Positions 1 to 6,902 of a DNA stretch of 11,382 bases are shown piece by piece; position 1 is the stretch's first letter; each line of letters starts with the position of its first letter. The notes below the pieces were generated by a model. It was not told the origin of the DNA. It saw only the letters and a list, made by a program, of their open reading frames with translations, and did not search any database. The position numbers were made by a program, and so were the translations under genes. Source of the DNA: CBW1002 sp046081905 (GTDB lineage Bacteria > Cyanobacteriota > Cyanobacteriia > PCC-6307 > Cyanobiaceae). Location: positions 1-11,382 of the forward strand of contig JBJTWS010000099.1 of assembly GCA_046081905.1 (NCBI GenBank). The letters run 5' to 3'.

Positions 1-805
1 TCTCACCCTGGTTGGCGTGGTGCTGGTGGGGTTCGCGCTGTCCCGTTGGTGGAAGCGGCGCTGGCTGCTTGGTGGCGTTCCGCTAGGGCTGTTCGTGGCC
101 TATGCCATCCCCACGGCCCTTCGCTACGGCCGGTTCCCGCCGCGCCCCGGTCAGCCATTCAGCGACTATCTCGTCCAGTCGACCCGCAATTTCATCGGCG
201 GCCTGCTGCCCGGGCCGATGATCACCTCGGTGGTGAACGATTTTTCGTATAATAAAGCAGGAATGGCTTCCCTCTCGGTGCTGCTCGATCTGCGCCGTTC
301 CCAGTTGCTCCTCAGCCACGATCCCTTCGGTTGGCTGCCAGCCGAGTTGTTCCGTGTTCTGCCGGGCGCCATCAAGCAACGCATGCCCGAATGGGGCAGC
401 CACGGTGCGGAAGCTCTGGTGAGCAGGGCTCTGGGGGTGGGCGGCCCGGGCTGGACCAACTGGGGGCTGCCGAAGGTGATCCCCAGGGATTTCGTGATCG
501 ACATGATGGAGACGCCGCTGCTCAATCCCGTGGCTAACGGCGGCATGGCTGGGGTGGTGCTGATGGCCCTGGTCACCGGCCTGAGCGTGGGCTTGATCTG
601 GTGGGCGGTCTGCCGGCTCAGCGTCCAGTGGAGCTGGTGCTGGCTTCTGCCTTTCGGGATCCTGTTCGTGATGGCCCAGGCCCCTTCCTGGCTGGGCGAT
701 GTGCTGGTGACACTGAAGATCAGTCCGCCCTGGCTGGCGCTGGCAGCCCTGGTGGCGGCTTACGCCCGCTGGAGCCACTCCGCCAGTACCACCCAGCGCC
801 AGTAA
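1..805 (+). CDS. Partial multi-pass membrane protein, C-terminal part, possible Wzy-like polysaccharide polymerase
   Basis: The reading frame is open to the left edge, so the true start lies outside the window; the GTG at position 17 is probably internal. What is visible is a hydrophobic segment, a hydrophilic stretch of about 135 residues (roughly residues 35-170 counted from the GTG), then three membrane helices (about 172-196, 203-222, 227-248) and a short Ser/Thr/Gln tail. A large external loop followed by a few final helices is the layout of O-antigen/exopolysaccharide polymerases, and the polymerase-like protein at 8346-9941 ends in the same way. No catalytic motif is recognisable, so the family call is an inference from topology and neighbourhood; another membrane protein of surface-glycan assembly is possible. 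It is transcribed against the rest of the locus and its last 46 bp overlap the 3' end of the asnB-like gene. Codons 235-264 include an unusually AT-rich run. Confidence 0.6.
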   Translation, partial: LTLVGVVLVGFALSRWWKRRWLLGGVPLGLFVAYAIPTALRYGRFPPRPGQPFSDYLVQSTRNFIGGLLPGPMITSVVNDFSYNKAGMASLSVLLDLRRSQLLLSHDPFGWLPAELFRVLPGAIKQRMPEWGSHGAEALVSRALGVGGPGWTNWGLPKVIPRDFVIDMMETPLLNPVANGGMAGVVLMALVTGLSVGLIWWAVCRLSVQWSWCWLLPFGILFVMAQAPSWLGDVLVTLKISPPWLALAALVAAYARWSHSASTTQRQ

Positions 806-2493
806 GCGCCCCAGCGCCTGGTGGCACGCAGCAGCAGCCAGCTCTGCAGGATTGCCGCTGTCGGGGCCCTCAGGCCCCGCTGAGCCAGTTCGCGCCCGAG
901 CAATCGGCTGATCCGATCGGGAGCAAAGCGGGGCTGCTCGAGCAGCCAGGGTGCCAGGGCCAGGTTGAAGCCCCGTTTCGGGCCTGCGAGCACGGTTTCC
1001 GGCAGCAGAGGCGCTGCCACCTGTCGCAACAGCCCCTTGGCCCCACCCTGCCGCTGGCTGCTTTCGTCGAGCGACAGAGCCAGCCTGGCCAGATCCGCAT
1101 CGAGAAACGGCACCCGCAGTTCGAGCCCGTGGTGCATCGTCACGGCATCGCCATCGCGGAGCAGCGTGTCGTGCAGATAGCCGCGCACCTCCAGCAGGCT
1201 GGCGTCGCGCAGTGGCACGACCCCACCTCCTGCCAACCGTTGCGCCGCAGCCGGCAGCAGATCGGCTCTCTGCGTCCGCAGCCTCAGCCGCTTGCTGCGG
1301 CTCAGGCCTGCGCAGCGGATCTGGCGGACCCGCAGCAGGCGCTCCCGCCCAAGACCCACCATGTGGCCATAGCCGCCAAACAATTCATCGGCCCCCATCC
1401 CTGAGAAGGCCACGGTCATTCCCTCCGCCCTGGCCGCGGCGGCGACCAGAAAGCTGTTGAACCCATCGATGCTCGGCTGATCGATGGCCTCAAGAAAGGC
1501 ATCGAAGCTGCCGTCGAGCTGGGATCGGCCGATCCGCAGGGTCCGATGCTCCAGGCCCAGATGGCGTGCGGTGAGCGAGGCGAGCTCGCTTTCATCCACG
1601 GCTCCCGGCAGGCCTTCGAATCCCACCGACACGCTGCGGATCGGCCCGCTCTGGCTGCGGCGGAGCAGGGCCGCCAGCAGACCCGAATCAAGCCCGCCGC
1701 TGAGGAAAAGGCCTACCGGCACATCGCCGATGGCCTGCCGCTCAACGGCCTGGCTCAGCGCTGCCGCCACCCGCTCGGCAGGGCTCGCGGCTGGCTCGGG
1801 GGCTGGCGCGGCCGTGGATTCCCCAGACGCCAGAGGGGATGCGAAGGCCTGCAGCTGCCATGCGCCGCCCGGGCACCACTGGCCCCAGTGGCCGGCAGGA
1901 AACACATCCACTCCCTGCAGCAGGGTGTGCGGCGCGGCCACGGCACCCCAGAGGGCGTAGCTCTCCAGGGCCGCCTGCGAGAGCCTGTCGCGGTGGGCCA
2001 GCCCCGCGGCTTCAAAGGCGCTGAGTTCCGAGCCGAAGGCACAGTGGCCGGGGCCCCGGGTCCAGAGCAGCGGCTTCACCCCGAAGCCATCGCGGGCGAG
2101 GGTGAGCCGCTGCGCTGCCACCTCCCAGCAGGCCACCGCGAAGATGCCGTTCAGGCGGCTCCACAGCCTGTTCCCCCAGCGCCCGAATCCCCGCACCAGC
2201 ACCTCGGTGTCGCTGCGGGAGCGGAAGCGTTCCCCTTCGGCCTCCAGCTCCCGCCGCAGCTCGGTCTGGTTGTAGATCTCACCGTTGAACACCAGGGCCA
2301 GCCCGCCGCCATCGCGGAGCATCGGCTGGTGGCCCAGGGGGGAGAGGTCCTGGATGGCCAGCCGCGTGTGCAGCAGCCGCGCCGGCCCCGCCTGCCAGCG
2401 GCCCCGGTCGTCGGGCCCTCGCCCCTGCAGGGCCTGGAAGATCGCGGCCTCGGGCAGGTTCCCCAGCCCCACAGCTCCGAACAGCCCGCACAT
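760..2493 (-). CDS. asnB: Asparagine synthase-like glutamine-hydrolysing amidotransferase
   Basis: The family hydrolyses glutamine in an N-terminal class II amidotransferase domain and passes ammonia to an ATP-activated carboxylate (aspartate in true AsnB). The 577-residue protein begins MCGLFG, with Cys2 as the N-terminal nucleophile, followed by RGPDD (25-29), RLAI (44-47), NGEIYN (70-75) and SDTE (94-97), the glutamine-site motifs. An Ala/Pro-rich linker (about 222-240) leads to the synthase domain, with the PP-loop SGGLDS (265-270), SGMGADELFGGY (364-375), LELRVPFLD (457-465) and PKRGF (505-509). The stretch between FGGY and LELRVPFLD is short, making the protein smaller than many 600-650-residue homologues. 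A strong ribosome site (AGGGGAGGA) precedes the ATG. It is the last gene of the - strand operon, 3 nt after a glycosyltransferase. That setting makes amidation of a sugar carboxylate plausible, as proposed for asnB-like genes in O-antigen loci (WbpS, WbmE), but the sequence cannot separate this from asparagine synthesis. Family call is certain; substrate is not. Confidence 0.95.
   Translation of the reverse strand: MCGLFGAVGLGNLPEAAIFQALQGRGPDDRGRWQAGPARLLHTRLAIQDLSPLGHQPMLRDGGGLALVFNGEIYNQTELRRELEAEGERFRSRSDTEVLVRGFGRWGNRLWSRLNGIFAVACWEVAAQRLTLARDGFGVKPLLWTRGPGHCAFGSELSAFEAAGLAHRDRLSQAALESYALWGAVAAPHTLLQGVDVFPAGHWGQWCPGGAWQLQAFASPLASGESTAAPAPEPAASPAERVAAALSQAVERQAIGDVPVGLFLSGGLDSGLLAALLRRSQSGPIRSVSVGFEGLPGAVDESELASLTARHLGLEHRTLRIGRSQLDGSFDAFLEAIDQPSIDGFNSFLVAAAARAEGMTVAFSGMGADELFGGYGHMVGLGRERLLRVRQIRCAGLSRSKRLRLRTQRADLLPAAAQRLAGGGVVPLRDASLLEVRGYLHDTLLRDGDAVTMHHGLELRVPFLDADLARLALSLDESSQRQGGAKGLLRQVAAPLLPETVLAGPKRGFNLALAPWLLEQPRFAPDRISRLLGRELAQRGLRAPTAAILQSWLLLRATRRWGAYWRWVVLAEWLQRA
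862..879. other. GC-rich perfect hairpin downstream of the + strand gene
   Basis: CGGGGCC, loop CTCA, then GGCCCCG: a 7-bp perfect stem with a 4-nt loop, 57 nt after the stop of the + strand gene. No T-run follows on either strand, so it is not a canonical intrinsic terminator. It lies within codons for the asnB-like protein (about residues 539-544), so it could be fortuitous in GC-rich coding DNA. Confidence 0.3.
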
Positions 2494-2496
2494 CGT

Positions 2497-3603
2497 TTAG
2501 TCCTCCCCTGGTTCGTTCAGCTGGAGTGCCGCCCGCAGCTGGGCTGCGAAGCGCTCAGGACCGAACTCCGACAGCGCCCGCCGTCGTGCCCGCTGCCCGG
2601 CTTGCGCAAGGGTGCGCGGATCCGCCAGGCACCCAGCCAGACAGGCGGCGAGAGCCTCGGGATCGGGATCAACCAACCACCCTGTCTCACCATCGACGAT
2701 CAGATCACTCTGGCCCCCCAGGCGGCAGCCGATCGAGGCACGCCCGGCCAGGGCGGCCTCGAGGTAAACGATGCCGAAGCCTTCGCCTTCCGCGCGTCCT
2801 GCACCGGCGCTGTAGGCACTGGGAAGCAGCAGCAGGCTGCACTGCTGCAACTGCCGCACGAGCTCCTGATCGTGCACGCCTCCCAGGAAACGGACCCAGG
2901 CCCCGAGACCCCGCCGGAGGGTTTCCTGTTCGAGGGCCTCCCGGTCATCGCCCTCGCCCACCACCAGCCAGAGCAGGTTGGCGGGGAGCAGGCCTCGCTC
3001 CCGCAGAAGCTCCAGGGCAGCCAGCACCAGGCGATGACCCTTGTACCGCTCCTGGCGCACCAACCGGGCCACGCTGAGCAGGCGAGGGGCCGACGGCATG
3101 GGGGCTGGCGGCTGCTCCGCTGCGACCAGGTCAGCCATGGGATGCACCACCAGCGCGGGCGGCCAGGGGCCGGGATGCTCCAGCACCCGATCGCGGGTGA
3201 AGCGACTGCTGGCGATCAGGCCATCGCAGCGTTTCAGATCAGCACGCACCGTTTCAAGCGCCGATCCCCAGACCTCGATGCCGTGCAGCCAGCAGAACCG
3301 CCTGGGCCCGCCGGATCGGCCCCGCCCCAGGGCTCCCAGCACGGAGACCGGACCCAGCCAGCGCAGGACCGGCAGCAGCAGGGCGTGCATGCTCAGCACC
3401 GTCGTGGCCTGGGGCAGCCAGAAGGCGAGGGCCAGCAGAAACCGGGCCCGTCCCAACCAACGACCTGTTGCTCCCCCGCCCAGGGAGCGCGGGCAGAGCA
3501 GCTGCACGCGCTCTCCGCTGCCCTTCAGCGCGTCTCTGACCTGCAGGGTCAGCCGTTCGATGCCGCCGCGTCGACTGACGTCGTAGCTGATCAACAGAAT
3601 CAT
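2497..3603 (-). CDS. GT4-family glycosyltransferase (GT-B fold)
   Basis: A retaining sugar-nucleotide-dependent transferase of group 1 type, expected on the cytoplasmic face of the membrane adding one sugar to the lipid-linked repeat unit. The protein has 368 residues from the ATG at 3603, or 369 if the adjacent GTG at 3606 is used; numbers below follow the 369 form. Near the N-terminus is the acceptor-domain glycine motif RRGGIE (12-17). The donor domain begins near 173 with LLSVARLV and contains YKGH (188-191), VVGEGDD (215-221) and EGFGIVYLE, the E-x7-E pair (E275 and E283) that holds the nucleotide sugar; GGQSDLIVDGETGWLV follows near 297-312. A hydrophobic patch at about 55-95 could dock on the membrane. 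The ATG overlaps the stop of the preceding gene as TGATG, with no good ribosome site, so expression probably depends on reinitiation. Sugar specificity cannot be read. Confidence 0.93.
   Translation of the reverse strand: MILLISYDVSRRGGIERLTLQVRDALKGSGERVQLLCPRSLGGGATGRWLGRARFLLALAFWLPQATTVLSMHALLLPVLRWLGPVSVLGALGRGRSGGPRRFCWLHGIEVWGSALETVRADLKRCDGLIASSRFTRDRVLEHPGPWPPALVVHPMADLVAAEQPPAPMPSAPRLLSVARLVRQERYKGHRLVLAALELLRERGLLPANLLWLVVGEGDDREALEQETLRRGLGAWVRFLGGVHDQELVRQLQQCSLLLLPSAYSAGAGRAEGEGFGIVYLEAALAGRASIGCRLGGQSDLIVDGETGWLVDPDPEALAACLAGCLADPRTLAQAGQRARRRALSEFGPERFAAQLRAALQLNEPGED
2501..2509 (-). promoter_or_regulatory. Ribosome binding site of the asnB-like gene
   Basis: AGGGGAGGA on the - strand, 7 nt before the ATG at 2493-2491. 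It is the strongest Shine-Dalgarno match in the operon and lies within the last codons of the upstream glycosyltransferase gene. It supports the start that leaves Cys2 as the catalytic N-terminal residue. Confidence 0.8.
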
Positions 3604-4838
3604 CACCGGGCGCTCACGCGGGGGTGCCTTCCACCCGCAGCCGCCAGGATCAGTTGCTCGTAGCTCGCCAGCGACGTCTGGATGCCGAAGCGCTGTTCAT
3701 AGAGCCGCCGGCTGTTGATTCCCATCGCGGCCACGGCCTCGGGATCTCTGCAGAGGCCCAGCAGGCGTTCGGCCAGTTCGGTTGCTTCGCCCGGCTCCAC
3801 CACCACCCCACAGCCTGCGGCGAGCACAAGCCGGGCCAGATCGCAACTCCGACGGGCAATCAGCACGACGCCCCTGCCACTGGCGAGAATTCCGTAGAAC
3901 TTGCACGGTGCCACCGTGTCTTCAGCCCCGACCATCAGACCGATCGCCGCCAGGTCGCAGGCCCCGAGGCTCAGGGGCAGCCGCTCGCGCGGCTGATAAG
4001 GAAGCCGCAGCACATGGGGCAGAGCAAAGGTGGTGGCATAGGCATCGAGCTGCACCTGCTTGGCGCCACCGCCGATGAACACAAACTGCACCGGTTCGCG
4101 CTCCAGCACCCTGGCGGCTTCCAGCAGGGTGAGCAGGTCATGGAGGCGGCCGAAGTTCCCGGAATACTGAAGGGTGAAACGATCGGCGAAGCCGTGCTCC
4201 AGGGCAAAGGGATTCACGGCGCGCGGAATGTCGAGGGCCTGTTCGACGGCCCAGTTGTGGATCACGGAAAGTGGCAGATCCTTTCCCAGATCGCGCTTCA
4301 GGCGTTGCTCCATGGCCTGGCTGAGCACCACCGTTGCGCTGCTGCCGCGGCAGATCTGACCCATCAGGGTGCTCCACAGCTGGGTGAGGGGCCCCGCCGC
4401 GGGCAGGACACCGCTGAGCACGGCTGAGCGTGGGAAGAGATCCTGAAAGATGAACAGATAGGGCACCGGTCGGATCAGCCGGATGCAGGGGCCGAGGAGT
4501 CCGATGAAGGGGGGGTTGGAAACGATCACCACCACGTCGGCGCGGCCTGCATGCCGCAGGCACCACAGCAGAGCACCGACCAGAAAGCGCAGCCCTCCCA
4601 CCGCCTTCGCCACCACGCTGAGGCTCCGTTGCCCATGTTGGCGGCCGGCCAGCCGCACCACCGGGAAGGCAAGGGCGCTTCCGGCGGTCGCGGTCAGCAC
4701 GGTGATCGGCCAGTCGCGCTGGCTGAGTCCAGCAGCGAGGTCGGACATCAGCTGGGCGGTGGCCCCCGTGCTGGGCGCGAAGTGTTCGCTGATCAGGATG
4801 ACCCGCCCTGGCCTGTTCAGCGTGTTGGCAGGAGTCAA
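3603..4838 (-). CDS. GT4-family glycosyltransferase, WbuB-like
   Basis: A 411-residue group 1 transferase close to the WbuB-like branch, some of which transfer N-acetylaminosugars in O-antigen synthesis. The N-terminal domain carries SEHFAPSTGATAQL (17-30), the usual opening of this branch, plus VSNPPFIGLLGP (106-117) and QDLFP (132-136). The donor domain starts near 223 with LQYSGNFGRLHD, then VFIGGG (253-258), and ends with APCKFYGILASGRGVV (310-325), which corresponds to the P-S-K-x-Y...A-G-R-P signature of WbuB relatives. There is no standard E-x7-E motif, which is normal for this branch. The start is TTG at 4838-4836: no other start fits, and GAGGG lies 8 nt upstream. The TTG overlaps the stop of the GT2 gene (TTGA), and the stop overlaps the next start (TGATG), so the gene is coupled on both sides. 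Donor sugar unknown. Confidence 0.93.
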   Translation of the reverse strand: MTPANTLNRPGRVILISEHFAPSTGATAQLMSDLAAGLSQRDWPITVLTATAGSALAFPVVRLAGRQHGQRSLSVVAKAVGGLRFLVGALLWCLRHAGRADVVVIVSNPPFIGLLGPCIRLIRPVPYLFIFQDLFPRSAVLSGVLPAAGPLTQLWSTLMGQICRGSSATVVLSQAMEQRLKRDLGKDLPLSVIHNWAVEQALDIPRAVNPFALEHGFADRFTLQYSGNFGRLHDLLTLLEAARVLEREPVQFVFIGGGAKQVQLDAYATTFALPHVLRLPYQPRERLPLSLGACDLAAIGLMVGAEDTVAPCKFYGILASGRGVVLIARRSCDLARLVLAAGCGVVVEPGEATELAERLLGLCRDPEAVAAMGINSRRLYEQRFGIQTSLASYEQLILAAAGGRHPRVSAR

Positions 4839-5698
4839 AGCGGAAGCCCTCGCTTCAGCCGGCGCCGCTCAATCACCTTGACGACCGTGATCAGGTCGTA
4901 GAACGCCATCAGCAGACAGAACAGCAGCCCCTGCCATCCCTCCAGCCAGCCCCCCTGGACGATGTACTTCTGCAGGAACCGCATCAGGGGCCGCAGCGGC
5001 CACAGCTGTGCCGCCAGACGCCGCAGCCTCAGATGCCGTTGGGTGCCCAGCGCCTCGTCGCCGTCACCCGCTAGGAAGGCCAGGATCCCGTCAGCTTCGT
5101 AGCCGGCATAGCGTTGGTGGCGCCGCAGCCAGTCATCGATTCCCTGGCTGAAGGCGTAGTGCTCATAGGGAGCGGCGATGCGGCCCACCGCACGACCCGC
5201 CGGGAAGCTTTCCCACAACTCCCCCTCAAAGCGCAGCCGGCCCCTGCGAACCAGCCTGGGGTGCCAGTTTGGGTAGCCCTGCGTGCGCCGCAGCCAGCGA
5301 CCCAGGAAGAGAAAACGTGGAGTGAGTTCGAAGCCCTGGGGGGAGGGCCGCCCTTCGCGTTCGGCAGCGGCGGCCTCAGCAATAGCCCGCTGGATCGCCG
5401 TGCGGCAGGTGGCACCGATCGCTTCGTCCTGATCGAGGAAGAGCACCCAGTCGCTGCTCAGTCCAGCTTCGGAGAGGGCCCAGTTGCGCTGCACGCTGAA
5501 CGAGAACGGTCCTTGCTGGCGGTGTTCGACGACCCGGAAACCATGGGCCAGGGCTCTCTCGGTGCTGCCATCGGTGCTGCCGGAATCCACCAGCAGGCGC
5601 TCATCGCACCAGGCGAGGGAATCGAGGCAGCGGGGCAGGTCGCCGGCTGCGTTGAGGCAGAGGACAACGGCCGCAATGCTGGGAGGGTGGGGATCCAG
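4835..5698 (-). CDS. GT2-family glycosyltransferase, WaaE/KdtX (beta-4-glucosyltransferase) type, start codon unclear
   Basis: A GT-A-fold inverting transferase. The last canonical start, GTG at 5590-5588, would begin inside the conserved strand as (V)DSGSTDG and give 251 residues without the first nucleotide-binding strand. Read in frame further upstream, the DNA encodes IAAVVLCLNAAGDLPRCLDS and WCDERLLV, exactly what this family has before DSGSTDG. There is no ATG, GTG or TTG in this frame between 5590 and the upstream stop at 5788-5786; candidates are CTG at 5698 (used here, 287 residues) or ATT at 5677 (280 residues), neither with a clear ribosome site. Other landmarks in the 287 form are FSVQRNWAL (about 67-75), LDQDE with the metal-binding DxD (D89, D91), NWHPRLVRRG, YEHYAFSQG and a C-terminal region with PLMRFLQKYIVQGGWLEG, probably membrane-associated. 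The stop overlaps the next start by 4 nt. The gene's identity is secure; its 5' end is not. Confidence 0.85.
   Translation of the reverse strand: MDPHPPSIAAVVLCLNAAGDLPRCLDSLAWCDERLLVDSGSTDGSTERALAHGFRVVEHRQQGPFSFSVQRNWALSEAGLSSDWVLFLDQDEAIGATCRTAIQRAIAEAAAAEREGRPSPQGFELTPRFLFLGRWLRRTQGYPNWHPRLVRRGRLRFEGELWESFPAGRAVGRIAAPYEHYAFSQGIDDWLRRHQRYAGYEADGILAFLAGDGDEALGTQRHLRLRRLAAQLWPLRPLMRFLQKYIVQGGWLEGWQGLLFCLLMAFYDLITVVKVIERRRLKRGLPL
4847..4851 (-). promoter_or_regulatory. Ribosome binding site supporting a TTG start
   Basis: GAGGG on the - strand, 8 nt before the TTG at 4838-4836. It decides the start of the WbuB-like gene: the next in-frame ATG would remove about 30 residues, including the conserved APSTGATAQL segment. 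Confidence 0.6.
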
Positions 5699-5717
5699 GG
5701 TGGTCGCAGGCTGGCGC

Positions 5718-6902
5718 TCAGGAGCGGCAGGGCCGCTGTCCCTGAGTCTGCAGGATGCTGGCGTAAGCCCGCAGCGCCGCAGCGCTCACCGCGTCTGCCC
5801 CGTAACGCCCGGCCGCCCAGTGGGCTGCGCAGTCCCCGGCCCTGCGGGGCTGATGCAGCCAGCGATCCAGCCAGGCGCTCCAGAGTTCAGCCCTGCGCGG
5901 AAGAACGGCCGCGAATCCCGCCTGCGCCAGCTCTGCCGAGACGCCGGTGCGGTCACTGATCAGGGCGGCGGCGCCGCAGGCCAGTGCTTCGATCACAACA
6001 TTGCCGAAGTTTTCATGGCGGCTCGGCAGCAGCAGGAGATCGGCGGCGTTGTAGACCCCTGCCAGATCAGGCGCTGGCAGGGTGTCGAGCCTGCACACCC
6101 GATTGCCCAAACCGGCCTGTTCCAGAGCCGCCAGCAGCCGGGCGCCACTGCCATCGTCATCACCGCCCACCAGCAGCAGCTGCCAGGAGCGTTGCCTGAG
6201 GGGTGCCAGAACCGCCGGCAGGAGGTCGAGCCCTTTCTTGTGATGCTGCCGGCCGCAGACCAGCAGGAGCGGGATATCAAGCGCCAGCCCCTGAGCCAGG
6301 CGCCAGCGCTGGCCAAGCGGCGCATCGGGCCTCAGGGTCTCCAGGTCGAGAGGATTGGGCAGCAGGAAGCGGGGAGGCCTCAGGCCCAGGCCCTTGAGTT
6401 CCAGCTCTTCCTGCAGGCTGGTCACATGCAGACCTGCGGCTCGCTGCAGGAGAGGGCGCTCCTGAGCCAGGAACCAGGGGAGTTTCTTCCACCAGCCCTG
6501 CCGCAGCGAGTAAGGCCCGAGGGCTCCCCGCAGGCTCGCAAGCACCGGGATGCCCCTGCGCAAGGCCGCACGCTGCACCGGCAATCCGAGAGGTTGCCAG
6601 ATGGCACTCACGTGGACCAGATCCACCCCCTCCAGGGATGCTGGCAAGGCCTCCACCAGCGCCCGGGAGCGGATCGTGCCGCCCTGATGGTCCACGGGCT
6701 GGTAGGTCACCGCAACGCCGTTGCGTTCCTGCGGGCAGCCCAGTTGCTCCGAGGGGAGTTGCGGCAGCCCTGCATTGGTGGTGAGCACCCGGGTGTCCAC
6801 ACCCTGGCGAGCCAGGCCTTCGGCCAGGCGGCTGACACTGAGCACCGGTCCGCCGAACTGCCAGGCGGGGGCGTAGACGGGCATGAAATGGAGGATGCGC
6901 AT
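5718..6902 (-). CDS. GT4-family glycosyltransferase (GT-B fold)
   Basis: A 394-residue group 1 transferase, probably adding a sugar to the lipid-linked repeat unit in the cytoplasm. The N-terminus MRILHFMPVYAPAWQFGGPV with SVSRLAEGLARQG (22-34) is the typical acceptor-domain opening. The donor domain begins near 212 with LLVCGRQHHKKGLDLL, where K222/K223 sit at the phosphate-binding position; LLVGGDDDGSG (243-253) and SRHENFGNVVIEALACG (294-310) follow, with E297 and E305 forming the E-x7-E pair. The ATG overlaps the flippase stop by one base (TGATG), and GAAGG lies 4 nt upstream, so both coupling and direct initiation are possible. The C-terminus ends normally, with no sign of truncation. 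The next gene has no obvious start codon, which makes this gene's 3' end worth checking for a frameshift that could join the two. Sugar specificity unknown. Confidence 0.94.
   Translation of the reverse strand: MRILHFMPVYAPAWQFGGPVLSVSRLAEGLARQGVDTRVLTTNAGLPQLPSEQLGCPQERNGVAVTYQPVDHQGGTIRSRALVEALPASLEGVDLVHVSAIWQPLGLPVQRAALRRGIPVLASLRGALGPYSLRQGWWKKLPWFLAQERPLLQRAAGLHVTSLQEELELKGLGLRPPRFLLPNPLDLETLRPDAPLGQRWRLAQGLALDIPLLLVCGRQHHKKGLDLLPAVLAPLRQRSWQLLLVGGDDDGSGARLLAALEQAGLGNRVCRLDTLPAPDLAGVYNAADLLLLPSRHENFGNVVIEALACGAAALISDRTGVSAELAQAGFAAVLPRRAELWSAWLDRWLHQPRRAGDCAAHWAAGRYGADAVSAAALRAYASILQTQGQRPCRS

Noticed and set aside
248..253. Internal promoter from the perfect TATAAT
   Set aside because: No -35 box at suitable spacing was seen, and there is no gene start downstream on the same strand; kept only as a finding, not as a promoter feature.
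83..778. A 231-codon open frame on the - strand, opposite the + strand membrane-protein gene
   Set aside because: Its translation is rich in His, Gln and Arg, without domain, and it would run through the asnB 3' end; the + strand frame gives coherent hydrophobic helices.
1876..1891. Inverted repeat CCACTGG-CC-CCAGTGG as a possible operator or terminator
   Set aside because: It lies mid-gene in the asnB-like coding sequence, has a 2-nt loop and no T-run; it is most simply explained by the codons for a W-G-Q-W segment.
1546..3663. A 705-codon open frame on the + strand, opposite the asnB-like and GT4 genes
   Set aside because: It lies antisense to two genes with clear family motifs; its translation is low-complexity, rich in Gln, Pro, Arg and Ala, with no recognisable domain. 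Long antisense frames are expected in GC-rich DNA.
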